Source: Bacteroidota bacterium (GTDB lineage Bacteria; Bacteroidota; Bacteroidia; Cytophagales; Cyclobacteriaceae). Taken from it: a stretch of DNA of 64,000 nt. Location of the stretch: the NCBI GenBank assembly GCA_023417065.1, contig JAEZGH010000194.1, forward strand, positions 17,644 to 81,643, written 5' to 3'. Position 1 is the stretch's first letter. Each line of letters begins with the position of its first letter. This document shows, piece after piece, positions 1-9,136 of this stretch. The notes beneath the pieces were generated by a model. That model searched no databases, was not told the DNA's origin, and saw nothing but the letters and a program-made list of their open reading frames with translations. A program made the position numbers and the translations under genes.

Positions 1-282
1 CGGCGCGACTTCGATGAGCTTGTCGAGTGTGATGCCTGATATAGAGAACGCAACCCGAATTTGGGGATTCTGCTTAATCAATCGCAGCAACATTGCGTTT
101 GTGGGCAGATAGCATTCGCGTGCAACCCGGTCAATGATAGCATTATTCAACGCGTCGTCAAAGTAGGGACGTTCTGATCCTATGTCGAAAAACCTGAACT
201 TCGCTAATCTCAGCGGCTGGTGTACCTGAAAGTATAGTACGATCTTCTTCTTCGCGATTTCCTGATTACACGACTTGTTCAT
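1..282 (-). CDS. Glycoside hydrolase family 57 protein, N-terminal fragment
   Basis: A reading frame on the minus strand opens with ATG at 282 and runs off the window edge; about 94 residues are visible. The early motif YFQVHQPLRL is the signature N-terminal strand of GH57 enzymes (alpha-amylase, amylopullulanase or branching type), whose catalytic domain begins with a conserved His-Gln-Pro. These enzymes act on alpha-1,4/1,6-glucans in the cytoplasm. The start overlaps the last 17 bases of the upstream glycosyltransferase gene, so the two are probably translated together and act on the same glucan. The catalytic glutamate and aspartate lie outside the window, so the exact activity cannot be read. 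Confidence 0.8.
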   Translation of the reverse strand, partial: MNKSCNQEIAKKKIVLYFQVHQPLRLAKFRFFDIGSERPYFDDALNNAIIDRVARECYLPTNAMLLRLIKQNPQIRVAFSISGITLDKLIEVAP

Positions 283-1672
283 AAACTTTTATTATGTTAG
301 TAGCTGCCTTCGACCATGTTAATTGTCCGACTTCTGCTGTGCCTTCCTTGCGCAGCATAATAGCGAGACCTTTGTATCGCAATAGGCTGCAAATTGTTTC
401 GGCCAGTTCGGTGGTATTCCAAAAGTCAACCTTCAGTGCATGTTCCATTACTTCTGCTACGCCGCTTTGACGTGATACGATCACAGGCACGCCTGCCTGC
501 ACGGCTTCAAGTGGGGTGATTCCAAAAGGTTCAGAAACCGAGGGCATCACATAGACATCTGACATTGACCAGATCCGCGCCATCCATTCGGACGTGACAA
601 AGCCGGTAAAATGGAACCTGTCTGACAAGCGAAGTTGGGCAACCCGGTCGATAGTTTGTGGAAGAAGGTCCCCAGAGCCTGCCACAATAAAATGAGCCTT
701 TGGAAACTGCTCGGCGACTTTTCGCGCAGCTTCGACAAAATACTTCGGACCTTTCTGGTAGGTGATCCTGCCAAGAAATGTGACTACTTCTGAACCAATT
801 GGCGGACCCTCTTTCTTCAGAGAAGTTAGTCGGGCATTAATGCCGTTGTGAACAACAGTGATCTTCTCACCAGGTACACCATACTGATCAATCAGAATTT
901 TTTTTGTCCAGTTGCTTACCGCGATGACGTGATCCGCGGCTTTCATCCCCGCTTTTTCGATTTTGAAAATGGCGCCTTCACAACGACCCGTCCTGTCGAA
1001 TTCAGTTGCATGCACGTGAACTACGAGTGGTTTCTTACTCACTTTGCTGGCTTGTTCTCCGGCGGGGAAGGTCATCCAGTCGTGGGCGTGTATCACGTCA
1101 TGGCTAGTAGTCATGGCAAGCTCGCGGGCTACTCGGGCATAGTTCTCGACTTCGTCCATCAGCGTTGTTCCGTAGCCTCCGTTGAATGAGAAACGGTAGC
1201 CCACGGGTTGTTTCTTTTCCTTCTTAAGAAGCTCTGCTCCAGTATATTCCGCACCAGCCGTTAGCGATGGTGAGTCAAAGACATAGTTCCATTGTTCAAC
1301 TGTCCACGCAGTCTTTGATGGAGTTGATTCCGTGTAAGGCACCAGGTCTGAATCAACCTCAATTGTAGTGTACTTTTGTAAATAATTTCTGGTTGTCGTT
1401 GCCCGCGTTAGGGCTGTCGTCGTGCGTCTTTTAATAGAGCGTGTCGCCCGGGACTTATGCGCAATGCTTTTACCTTTTTCTATGGGTATGATAACCGATT
1501 CTGCGCTGACTAGCCTTACGGGGGCGTCCGAATCATTCTTGATTAACTTCGGAACGACAAACGTGACGTCCAAACCTTCGCTGACCAGAGAATGCGTTAT
1601 CCCCTGACACGCTGTGCCCAAACCCCCGGTAATATGCGGAGGGAACTCCCAACCAAACATCAATACTTTCAT
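266..1672 (-). CDS. Family GT4 glycosyltransferase, glycogen/starch synthase-like
   Basis: 468 residues. The protein starts with KVLMFGWEFPP followed by GGLG, the nucleotide-sugar-binding N-terminal loop of bacterial glycogen synthase-like transferases. Near the C-terminus, EPFGITPLEA carries the ExxxxxxxE donor-binding motif of GT-B retaining enzymes, and FLGRITYQKG is the typical start of the second Rossmann domain. Residues about 75-150 form a longer insertion than in plain GT4 enzymes. It probably extends an alpha-glucan, using a nucleotide sugar that the sequence does not identify. It overlaps the GH57 gene by 17 bases and is divergent from treZ, so glycogen and trehalose genes flank one control region. 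A trehalose- or sucrose-type transferase is a less likely alternative. Confidence 0.8.
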   Translation of the reverse strand: MKVLMFGWEFPPHITGGLGTACQGITHSLVSEGLDVTFVVPKLIKNDSDAPVRLVSAESVIIPIEKGKSIAHKSRATRSIKRRTTTALTRATTTRNYLQKYTTIEVDSDLVPYTESTPSKTAWTVEQWNYVFDSPSLTAGAEYTGAELLKKEKKQPVGYRFSFNGGYGTTLMDEVENYARVARELAMTTSHDVIHAHDWMTFPAGEQASKVSKKPLVVHVHATEFDRTGRCEGAIFKIEKAGMKAADHVIAVSNWTKKILIDQYGVPGEKITVVHNGINARLTSLKKEGPPIGSEVVTFLGRITYQKGPKYFVEAARKVAEQFPKAHFIVAGSGDLLPQTIDRVAQLRLSDRFHFTGFVTSEWMARIWSMSDVYVMPSVSEPFGITPLEAVQAGVPVIVSRQSGVAEVMEHALKVDFWNTTELAETICSLLRYKGLAIMLRKEGTAEVGQLTWSKAATNIIKVYEQVV

Positions 1673-1838
1673 AATAATGAGAATGGGTTGAAGCGTCTGG
1701 TATAAAAAAAACGAACGGAAAAATCACAAGTGCGGCGATTGTCTGGTGTGTTCAAGCTAATGGCGGTTGAGTGTCTTCTTAAGGTAAAATTCGGTGCCCG
1801 GTTTAACGCAAACTGTGTAGCTGATGTCTGTGGCATGA

Positions 1839-1846
1839 TAAATTTG
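1839..1846 (+). promoter_or_regulatory. Candidate Bacteroidota -7 element upstream of treZ
   Basis: TAAATTTG matches the TAnnTTTG -7 consensus of the Bacteroidota primary sigma factor and lies about 22 bases before the treZ ATG. I see no convincing TTG-type -33 box at the usual distance, so this is a pattern match only. The rest of the 196-base divergent region between the GT4 gene and treZ shows no other clear signal. Confidence 0.4.
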
Positions 1847-1868
1847 ATAGATCAGTAAAAGCTTTTTG

Positions 1869-3704
1869 ATGAGTTATATCTATCCGAGGATCGGCCCCTC
1901 TTTTCAATCGGACAATACCTGCACTTTCACCGTGTGGGCACCTCTGAAAAATAAGGTATCGTTGGTTCTGTTCATGACCGACGGCGAACAGGTCGTGGAC
2001 ATGGAATGCGATGAACGGGGTTTCTGGAGTGCCACCGTCACCGGGGTGGCGCCGGGTACGCGTTACAAATTTCAACTGGAAGGACGAGAGCGTTATCCCG
2101 ACCCTGCGTCGCGGTTTCAGCCCGATGGTGTTCACGGACCGTCGGAATTGATTGATGATAAGTTTGAATGGAAGGACCAACAATGGAAGGGGCTTCCGTT
2201 AAAACAAATGGTGATTTACGAACTTCATACAGGGACATTTTCAAACAGCGGCGATTTTCAGGGAGTGATAGACAAGCTTGACTATCTCAGCGACCTTGGC
2301 GTGAATGCAATTGAATTAATGCCGGTGGCGCAGTTTCCCGGAAACCGAAACTGGGGTTATGACGGAGTGTATCCTTTTGCTGTTCAGAACTCGTATGGCG
2401 GCCCCGTTGGATTGAAGCAACTTGTCAACGCCGCGCACCAGAAGGGTATCGCAGTTATTCTCGATGTTGTGTACAACCACCAGGGGCCTGAGGGAAACTA
2501 TTTTGAATCATTCGCCCCGTACTTCACTGATCGCTATAAAACATTCTGGGGCAAAGCCATCAACTTTGACGATGCATATTGTGACGGTGTTCGTCATTAC
2601 TATTGGCAGAATGCTGTGATGTGGCTCGATGAGTTTCACATCGACGGACTTCGCCTTGATGCCGTACACGCTATATGGGATTTGAGCGCGGATCACTTCA
2701 TCGCCGAACTTTCGCGCAAGGTTTCTTCTCTTGAGGATGAGTCAGGACGGGAAAAAGTGCTGATCGCGGAATTTGACCTCAACAATCCGCGTTACATTTC
2801 GCCACTGGAACGGGGAGGATATAATCTCGACGGACAATGGATTGACGAGTTTCATCATGCCCTTCACGCGTTGATCACCAATGAACGGGATGGTTACTAC
2901 GAAGACTTTGGGGAGGCATGGCACTTGGCGAAGTCGCTTCAGCAATCTTATGTATATACAGGAGAGTACTCTGTCCATCGGAAGCGACATTTCGGCGTTC
3001 CGGCAGTTGAACGCTCCTTTGGACAGTTTGTAGTTTTTTCACAGAATCACGACCAGGTGGGGAACCGTCTGCTTGGCGACCGATTGACAAAAAGCCTGAG
3101 CTTTGACGCGCTGAAACTCGTAGCAGCAACTGTGCTTCTTGCTCCCCAGGTTCCTATGCTTTTTATGGGGGAGGAGTACGCGGAGAAAAATCCGTTTCAG
3201 TACTTCATCAGTCATACGGACCAAGCACTGGTGGAAGCAGTTCGCAAAGGAAGACATGATGAATTCTCCTATTTCAACTGGGATGGCCCGATACCTGATC
3301 CCCAAGCCGACGAAACGTTCCGGCAATGTATCCTGAACTGGGAGAGCCGCGACAAGTATCAGGAGCGGCTTCATGAATATTACAAATATTTGATTGCCTT
3401 TCGAAAGAAGCGCATTGCTTATCAAGGCCAGGCGCAGACTACTATGCGGGTTTTCGAGCCAGGGATTGCCAGGGTAATTGCATTCGAACGCATCTTTGGA
3501 ACAGATCGCCTTCTCGTTGTACTAAACTTCGATGCATCGACAGCACCGTTCAAGCTTCCCTCAACAGCAACGTTGCCAAGTCGCAAAATATTTGACTCAT
3601 CTTCACTGGAGTGGCTTGGCCCTGGTGAGATCACTTTTTCAAACTTCAATACAAACAACGAGATTCTGATGCACGGACATTCGGCCGTGATTTTCGAATA
3701 TTAA
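1869..3704 (+). CDS. treZ: Malto-oligosyltrehalose trehalohydrolase
   Basis: Releases trehalose from maltooligosyltrehalose made by TreY; cytoplasmic GH13 enzyme. About 611 residues, normal for TreZ. An N-terminal beta-sandwich (FTVWAPLKNKVSLVL) precedes the barrel. The four GH13 regions are visible: DVVYNH, DGLRLDAVHA with the nucleophile Asp, IAEFDLN with the acid Glu, and SQNHDQVGNR with the transition-state Asp. The FDLN context in region III and the 13-base distance to treY favour TreZ over a branching enzyme. A TTG three bases upstream is in frame, but the ATG at 1869 is the natural start. Confidence 0.93.
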   Translation: MSYIYPRIGPSFQSDNTCTFTVWAPLKNKVSLVLFMTDGEQVVDMECDERGFWSATVTGVAPGTRYKFQLEGRERYPDPASRFQPDGVHGPSELIDDKFEWKDQQWKGLPLKQMVIYELHTGTFSNSGDFQGVIDKLDYLSDLGVNAIELMPVAQFPGNRNWGYDGVYPFAVQNSYGGPVGLKQLVNAAHQKGIAVILDVVYNHQGPEGNYFESFAPYFTDRYKTFWGKAINFDDAYCDGVRHYYWQNAVMWLDEFHIDGLRLDAVHAIWDLSADHFIAELSRKVSSLEDESGREKVLIAEFDLNNPRYISPLERGGYNLDGQWIDEFHHALHALITNERDGYYEDFGEAWHLAKSLQQSYVYTGEYSVHRKRHFGVPAVERSFGQFVVFSQNHDQVGNRLLGDRLTKSLSFDALKLVAATVLLAPQVPMLFMGEEYAEKNPFQYFISHTDQALVEAVRKGRHDEFSYFNWDGPIPDPQADETFRQCILNWESRDKYQERLHEYYKYLIAFRKKRIAYQGQAQTTMRVFEPGIARVIAFERIFGTDRLLVVLNFDASTAPFKLPSTATLPSRKIFDSSSLEWLGPGEITFSNFNTNNEILMHGHSAVIFEY

Positions 3705-3717
3705 TTCAGCCATAAGA

Positions 3718-6390
3718 ATGCAAATTCCTTCGTCTACATATCGTGTACAACTTCACCGTGAGTTTACATTTGAAGAATTAAAATCCATCGTTGAATACCT
3801 TCACGAGTTGGGTATCAGTACAATTTATGCCGCACCTATCGGCACTGCCACACCAGGAAGTACACATGGTTATGATGTCACTGACGCAAACCGGATAAAC
3901 CCTGAAGTCGGTGATCGCCACGATCTGCAGGAACTTCGTCATGTCCTTCGCGAGAATGGCATGACATGGCTGCAGGACATCGTTCCCAATCACATGGCTT
4001 TCAGTACGCACAATCAGAAGCTGATGGATGTGTTTGAGCGCGGACAGGTTTCGCCGTACTACAACTACTTTGATATTAACTGGAACCATCCCGATCCGGA
4101 ATTAAATGGAAAAGTAATGGTGCCGTTTCTTGGGGATGAACTCGATAATTGCATTGCGAGGGGAGAAGTCAAGCTTACGATTTCAGAAAATGGAATCCGA
4201 CTGACTTACTTCCATGATCATTACCCAGTTTCAGCAGAAACGATTGCTTACATAGGAGAACATGCCGATGAGAAATTGCAAGGTGAGCTGTTTCTTCTGC
4301 AAAATCAGTTTAACAGACCAAGTACGCTTGAAGAGTGGAACCGTATAAAGGAAGATCACCAACGCGTCATATTTGCAGAATATGGAGATCAGCTTCGCGA
4401 TATCATTAGGGAAATAAACGCAAATAAGGACAAGTTAGCGGAAGTCGCCGGACTACAATATTATCTCCTTACGTATTGGAAAAAGACCGAAAAGAAAATC
4501 AACTACAGGCGTTTTTTCACCGTGAACTCGTTGATATGTCTCCGAATGGAGGATCAGGATGTGTTCGATGATTATCATCGGATGATAAGTAAGATGTATG
4601 CTGATAAGCTGGTGCACGGCGTGCGGATTGATCACATCGATGGACTCAACGATCCGGCGGGATATCTCATTCGTCTGCGTGAACTGCTTGGAGAGGATTG
4701 CTACATTATCGCTGAGAAAATTCTGGAGGCATCAGAAACGCTGCCGCAGGATTGGCCCATTCAAGGGACAAGTGGTTATGAATTTCTTTCTGCGGTCAAC
4801 AAACTCTTTACGGACGTCAAGGGGTCAAGAAAGCTTGTGTCCTTTTACAAGACGATTGTGCCCGGCAGCGGTGAATATGAGGACCTCGTATTGCAAAACA
4901 AAAAACTAATTCTCGAAAGCCATCTGGCCGGCGAGATGGACAATCTGCTTCATCACTTTATTGGATTAGGCTTGTTGTCGAAATTTGATCCGGAGCGGAT
5001 GAAGAGAGCGATCTCATTATTCATGCTTTCGCTTTCTGTTTATCGTGTCTATCCCAATGAACTCCCGCTTCATGGATGGGAGCTGCGACTCGTTGAGGAT
5101 GCATTTCGTCGTGCTCGCGACCTTGAAGCCGGACATGAAGATGAGCTGGGTTATTTGGAAAGGTTTTGCACCCACGGGAGCGATAGTGAAGATATGCGTG
5201 AAAGGTACTTGGAGTTTCTGAGGAGACTGATGCAATTTACAGGACCTCTCACTGCCAAGGGCGTCGAAGACACGACGTTCTATGTTTACAATCCTTTGAT
5301 TTCGCATGATGAAGTCGGTGATGCTCCGGATGTTTTGGGAACTTCGGTTCGGGAGTTTCATGAAAAAATGGTTCGTCGTGCCATCACGAGCCCGCTTTCA
5401 CTCAATGCCACAGCTACCCATGACACGAAACGTGGAGAAGATGCACGCATGCGTCTTAACCTTCTAAGTGAAGTGGCGGACGATTGGATTAACCTTGTTC
5501 GCCGCTGGATGAATGTGAACCGTGAATACAAAGTGTTAATCAACGATGTAGAAGCTCCGTCAATCAATGACGAATATTTCATATACCAGTCGATCGTCGG
5601 TGGTTTCCCAGAGAACTATCAGGCCGACGATGAATGGAAGGGACGTTTGAAAGAATATCTTGTCAAGGTTGTGCGTGAAGGGAAAATATTCAGCAGTTGG
5701 GAAACTCCGAATGAAATGTACGAGGATGCTTGCGGGCGGTTTATAGAGTCCATTCTTCAGCCCGGATCGGCATTTATGAAATCATTCCACCCTTTTATTA
5801 AAGACCTGATAAATCAGGCGAACCTCCATTCAGTCGGGCAGGTTGTGGTAAAGATGACTGCGCCAGGTATCCCCGATGTTTACCAGGGTTGTGAATTGTG
5901 GGATCTGAGTTTTGTTGATCCTGATAATAGACGTCCCGTTGATTATGACAAACGGATGAAATTTCTGCGGGAACTAAAAGCACAAGGCAATTTCGCAGGA
6001 ATTTCAACGCTTCTTGAAAAACACAGGTCGTCAGGCATAATGAAGCTCTTTGCAACGTGGCGGATGTTAAACGCCAGGCGTGAACATGAAAGTCTTTTTC
6101 GCGAGGGAACGTACATCCCGCTTGTACATCTCGGTGAGTCGAGTGGTGTCTTTGGTTACGCGCGTAATTTTCAAGATGAGTGGTGCCTTGTCGTCGTTCC
6201 GTTAGGTGCAACCGTAAAAAAAGTTGTCAGAGGCATTGATTTAGAGAGGAATTTTATTTCTTTGCCAGCGACTTCTCCCGCACGGTGGAGAAATATATTC
6301 ACCAACAAACAAATTATTGCTTCAGACAAAAAAGTTTCACTGCACGAGTTGCTTATGGATTTTCCAATAGCAGTACTGATAGCAGACTGA
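3718..6390 (+). CDS. treY: Malto-oligosyltrehalose synthase
   Basis: Isomerises the reducing-end alpha-1,4 bond of maltodextrins to the alpha,alpha-1,1 bond of trehalose. 890 residues, within the usual TreY range. It starts with IPSSTYRVQLHREFTF, the characteristic TreY opening, and carries GH13 regions DIVPNHMAF, GVRIDHIDGL, IIAEKIL and ATATHDTKRGED. The C-terminal GIPDVYQGCELWDLSFVDPDNRRPVDY block is also typical of the family but is quoted here only in part: key elements are PDVYQG and DPDNRRPVD. It forms an operon with treZ. No treX debranching gene is in view; the GT4/GH57 pair on the other strand may supply or trim the glucan. Confidence 0.95.
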   Translation: MQIPSSTYRVQLHREFTFEELKSIVEYLHELGISTIYAAPIGTATPGSTHGYDVTDANRINPEVGDRHDLQELRHVLRENGMTWLQDIVPNHMAFSTHNQKLMDVFERGQVSPYYNYFDINWNHPDPELNGKVMVPFLGDELDNCIARGEVKLTISENGIRLTYFHDHYPVSAETIAYIGEHADEKLQGELFLLQNQFNRPSTLEEWNRIKEDHQRVIFAEYGDQLRDIIREINANKDKLAEVAGLQYYLLTYWKKTEKKINYRRFFTVNSLICLRMEDQDVFDDYHRMISKMYADKLVHGVRIDHIDGLNDPAGYLIRLRELLGEDCYIIAEKILEASETLPQDWPIQGTSGYEFLSAVNKLFTDVKGSRKLVSFYKTIVPGSGEYEDLVLQNKKLILESHLAGEMDNLLHHFIGLGLLSKFDPERMKRAISLFMLSLSVYRVYPNELPLHGWELRLVEDAFRRARDLEAGHEDELGYLERFCTHGSDSEDMRERYLEFLRRLMQFTGPLTAKGVEDTTFYVYNPLISHDEVGDAPDVLGTSVREFHEKMVRRAITSPLSLNATATHDTKRGEDARMRLNLLSEVADDWINLVRRWMNVNREYKVLINDVEAPSINDEYFIYQSIVGGFPENYQADDEWKGRLKEYLVKVVREGKIFSSWETPNEMYEDACGRFIESILQPGSAFMKSFHPFIKDLINQANLHSVGQVVVKMTAPGIPDVYQGCELWDLSFVDPDNRRPVDYDKRMKFLRELKAQGNFAGISTLLEKHRSSGIMKLFATWRMLNARREHESLFREGTYIPLVHLGESSGVFGYARNFQDEWCLVVVPLGATVKKVVRGIDLERNFISLPATSPARWRNIFTNKQIIASDKKVSLHELLMDFPIAVLIAD

Positions 6391-6421
6391 TACTGATTGC
6401 GAGAACATAAGACGTTTTGAA

Positions 6422-6844
6422 ATGGAAATTACCGGATCAATCCTGATCGTGGATGACGACGACGACGATCACTACATTCTGAGGAGAGTTTGTGAAAAGA
6501 TTGGTGTCACAACGCCCATCATTTTCTTTACTGACGCGAGGCATGTGCTGGATTATCTGAAGACAACCAAGGAAAGGCCATTTCTTATCCTGTCGGATGT
6601 CAACATGCCGGTTGTTAACGGGCTGGAACTGAAGCGTCAAATCGATGCAGATCCCGAGCTAAGCCGTAAAGCAATACCATTTGTCTTTTTTTCAACCTCC
6701 GCTATGGCACAGGTTGTGCGCGAAGCCTTCGACATGGCTGCTAGCGGGTTCTTTATCAAAGGGCAAAACCTTGATGATCTTGAAGACACCTTACGAGTGA
6801 TCTTCGAATACTGGACGCGCTGCGAGAGGCCACGGCCCTCCTGA
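6422..6844 (+). CDS. Single-domain response regulator (CheY/Rcp1-like)
   Basis: 140 residues, receiver domain only. The acidic pocket is a run of six aspartates (residues 11-16), the phospho-acceptor is Asp59 in LILSDVNMP, the switch Ser/Thr lies in FVFFSTSA and the conserved Lys in FFIKGQN. There is no output domain, so it probably works through protein contacts in a phosphorelay. It begins 31 bases after treY and may be co-transcribed with the trehalose genes, but a functional link is inference. A clear paralogue sits at 55376-55819. The gene ends two bases from the convergent thiolase gene. Confidence 0.9.
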   Translation: MEITGSILIVDDDDDDHYILRRVCEKIGVTTPIIFFTDARHVLDYLKTTKERPFLILSDVNMPVVNGLELKRQIDADPELSRKAIPFVFFSTSAMAQVVREAFDMAASGFFIKGQNLDDLEDTLRVIFEYWTRCERPRPS

Positions 6845-6846
6845 CT

Positions 6847-8124
6847 TCAGCGTTCCAGAATCGCCGCAACACCCATCCCGCCAGCGGTGCATATGGATAT
6901 TAATCCCCGACCACTTCCTTTCTGATGTAACAGCTTTCCCAACGTTGCTGTGATGCGTGCTCCTGTCGCGCCGAACGGATGTCCGAGGGCAAGACTTCCA
7001 CCCATCACATTGAGTTTATTTCTGTCTATGGCACCGAGTGCTCCGTCAAGTCCGAGCTCCTTGCGGCAGTATTCATCGCTTTCCCATGCACGAAGCGTGC
7101 ATAAAACCTGGCCTGCAAAGGCTTCATGAATTTCGTAGAAATCGAAATCCTGTAACGTCAGCTTGTTTCTGCTTAGCAATGTAGCCACGGCATGGGTAGG
7201 CGCCATCAGAAGACCCGCTCCCCGCACGTAGTCCACTGCCGCGACAGCAGCATCTCTCATGTACGCCTGTACAGGAATATTGTTCTTTGCAGCGTAGTCT
7301 TCGGAGCAAAGAAACACGGCCGCCGCACCATCGGTAAGCGCCGTGCTGTTTCCCGCCGTCAGTGTTCCTGCTGGTGAGCGATCAAATGCTGTGCGCAGAA
7401 CCCAGAGTTTTGCCAACGTAGTATCGCCGCGCACGATAGTATCCGCGCTGACATTCTTAAATGGAATAATCAAATCGCTATAGAATCCCGATTCATATCC
7501 CTTGGCCGCCTTTTGATGACTCTCGTACGCGAGCATATCCTGTTCTTCACGTGAGATCAGCCACGACTTCACCATCTCTTCAGCGTGCTGCCCCATGGAA
7601 AGACCCGTTCGAGGTTCTGTAATGCCCGGGTATTGGGGCTTTAACTCAGATGGCCTTATCTTCAGTATGGTGGCGATTCGTTCCGCCAGCGATTTCGCTC
7701 TCCCCAATTTGATCAGCTTCCACGCAAGACTCCGTTTGACCATAACGGGCAAATCGCTGTTGGAATCACTGCCAGCGCCGATACCGGAATCTATTTGACC
7801 CGTGGCGATTTTGGCTGCGATAATATCAATCGCTTCCATGCTTGTCCCGCAGGCCCGTTGTACATTGAATGCCGGAGTAGCGGGATGAAGGCTTGTGCCA
7901 AGCACGACCTCCCTGGCGAGGTTCCATTCGATCGAACTTTTCATGACGGCGCCAAGCGATACGTCGCCAACTAGTTTGCCGCTTAGGTCGAATTTATTCA
8001 CAAGGCCCTCAATACAGGCGGTAAGCATCTCCTGATTCGTGACTTGGGCATATTCCCGGAAGGAGCGTACAAATGGAATTCGAACTCCTCCGGCGACGAC
8101 AACGCGTCTGTTGCTGTTTAGCAT
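6847..8124 (-). CDS. Acetyl-CoA C-acyltransferase (thiolase)
   Basis: 425 residues, full-length thiolase. The acyl-accepting Cys92 lies in NVQRACGTSMEA; the second-half signatures GGSLALGHPFGATGAR and CTAGGMGVA supply the catalytic His and Cys, and IHEAFA is the His-Glu motif. It condenses or cleaves 3-ketoacyl-CoA. The length resembles FadI-type beta-oxidation thiolases rather than the roughly 390-residue biosynthetic class, but no FadJ-type partner is adjacent, so whether it is degradative or biosynthetic stays open. It is convergent with the response regulator gene. Confidence 0.88.
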   Translation of the reverse strand: MLNSNRRVVVAGGVRIPFVRSFREYAQVTNQEMLTACIEGLVNKFDLSGKLVGDVSLGAVMKSSIEWNLAREVVLGTSLHPATPAFNVQRACGTSMEAIDIIAAKIATGQIDSGIGAGSDSNSDLPVMVKRSLAWKLIKLGRAKSLAERIATILKIRPSELKPQYPGITEPRTGLSMGQHAEEMVKSWLISREEQDMLAYESHQKAAKGYESGFYSDLIIPFKNVSADTIVRGDTTLAKLWVLRTAFDRSPAGTLTAGNSTALTDGAAAVFLCSEDYAAKNNIPVQAYMRDAAVAAVDYVRGAGLLMAPTHAVATLLSRNKLTLQDFDFYEIHEAFAGQVLCTLRAWESDEYCRKELGLDGALGAIDRNKLNVMGGSLALGHPFGATGARITATLGKLLHQKGSGRGLISICTAGGMGVAAILER

Positions 8125-8167
8125 GGTTCGTTATTGTTAATTGGGAATAATAGAAACCTGATCAACG

Positions 8168-9136
8168 TCATTTCAAAGATTTGATTGCCGGAAGAACCTT
8201 TTTTCCGAAATCATTAATGAATTTTTCCTGATTGCGATTCACATTGTGCAATATGATCCGTTCGAAGCCAAGTTCTATATCCTGCCGAAGCCAATCAATG
8301 TGAACATCCGGATCAGCTGAGATTCTAACGAATTTACTGAGGTCATTGGGGCGGACAAATTCCCCAACAGCATCAAATTGCTCAACCGTCCACAATTCAC
8401 CTAATACGGTTCCGGAAAATATATTGGTGCGCCACTGGTCAAAAGCGCCAAGTTGTGCTGCCTCTTCGGTTTCATCGTATGAAAGTTGAACTTTAAGAAA
8501 CATCGGTTTTCCTTTTCCTCCGTTGTTCCTGAATGCGTCGACAAGTTCCTTTAGCTCATTATATGGCTTATTTATAGTGATCAGTCCATCGGCCCAGCTG
8601 CCAAGCCACGCCGCCGTCTCTGTAGTTACAGCAGCACCAAGGACGAGTGGGTTTTTGTCAGGTCGCGTGTATAGCCGCGCTTCTTCGGTAGTGGTGTAAC
8701 CGTGATGTGTTACTGACTCGCCATTCAGAAGTCGTTTAATGATTTCTGAGCATTCCTTTAATCTCGCATTGCGTTCATCCTTGACTGGCCATTTCATCCC
8801 GGTAATGCGTTCGTTAAGCGCCTCTCCACTTCCCAGTGATATCCAGAACCTTTCGGGAAACATTTCCGCGAGGGTTGCTGAAGCCTGAGCGACTATGGCC
8901 GGATGGTATCGGTACCCTGGAGTGCAAACCACGCCAAAGGATAGGGAGGTAGCTTGCATGGCGGCACCCAACCACGCAAACGAAAAACCACTTTGTCCCT
9001 GGCGTTCACTCCAAGGGTTGAAATGGTCTGAGCAGTTTATCGCTTCAAAGCCATTCTGCTCTGCAAGTTTAACCCATGTCAGCAATTCGCTGGGCTTAAA
9101 TTGTTCATGTGATGCGTGATATCCTATCAATGCCAT
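8168..9136 (-). CDS. LLM-class flavin-dependent oxidoreductase (non-F420 subgroup)
   Basis: About 322 residues from the preferred start. Luciferase-like (beta/alpha)8 barrel features are visible: ALIGYHASHEQF at the start, AINCSDHFNPW, LSFGVVCTPGYRYHPA, and WISLGSGEALNE, the phosphate-binding glycine loop. The pattern resembles the LLM subgroup found in organisms without coenzyme F420, which presumably use FMN. The frame extends 39 codons upstream (to 9253), but the extension is basic, low in family character and precedes the conserved first beta-strand, so the ATG at 9136 is chosen. Substrate unknown. The gene lies 43 bases downstream of the thiolase start in the same direction. Confidence 0.8.
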   Translation of the reverse strand: MALIGYHASHEQFKPSELLTWVKLAEQNGFEAINCSDHFNPWSERQGQSGFSFAWLGAAMQATSLSFGVVCTPGYRYHPAIVAQASATLAEMFPERFWISLGSGEALNERITGMKWPVKDERNARLKECSEIIKRLLNGESVTHHGYTTTEEARLYTRPDKNPLVLGAAVTTETAAWLGSWADGLITINKPYNELKELVDAFRNNGGKGKPMFLKVQLSYDETEEAAQLGAFDQWRTNIFSGTVLGELWTVEQFDAVGEFVRPNDLSKFVRISADPDVHIDWLRQDIELGFERIILHNVNRNQEKFINDFGKKVLPAIKSLK

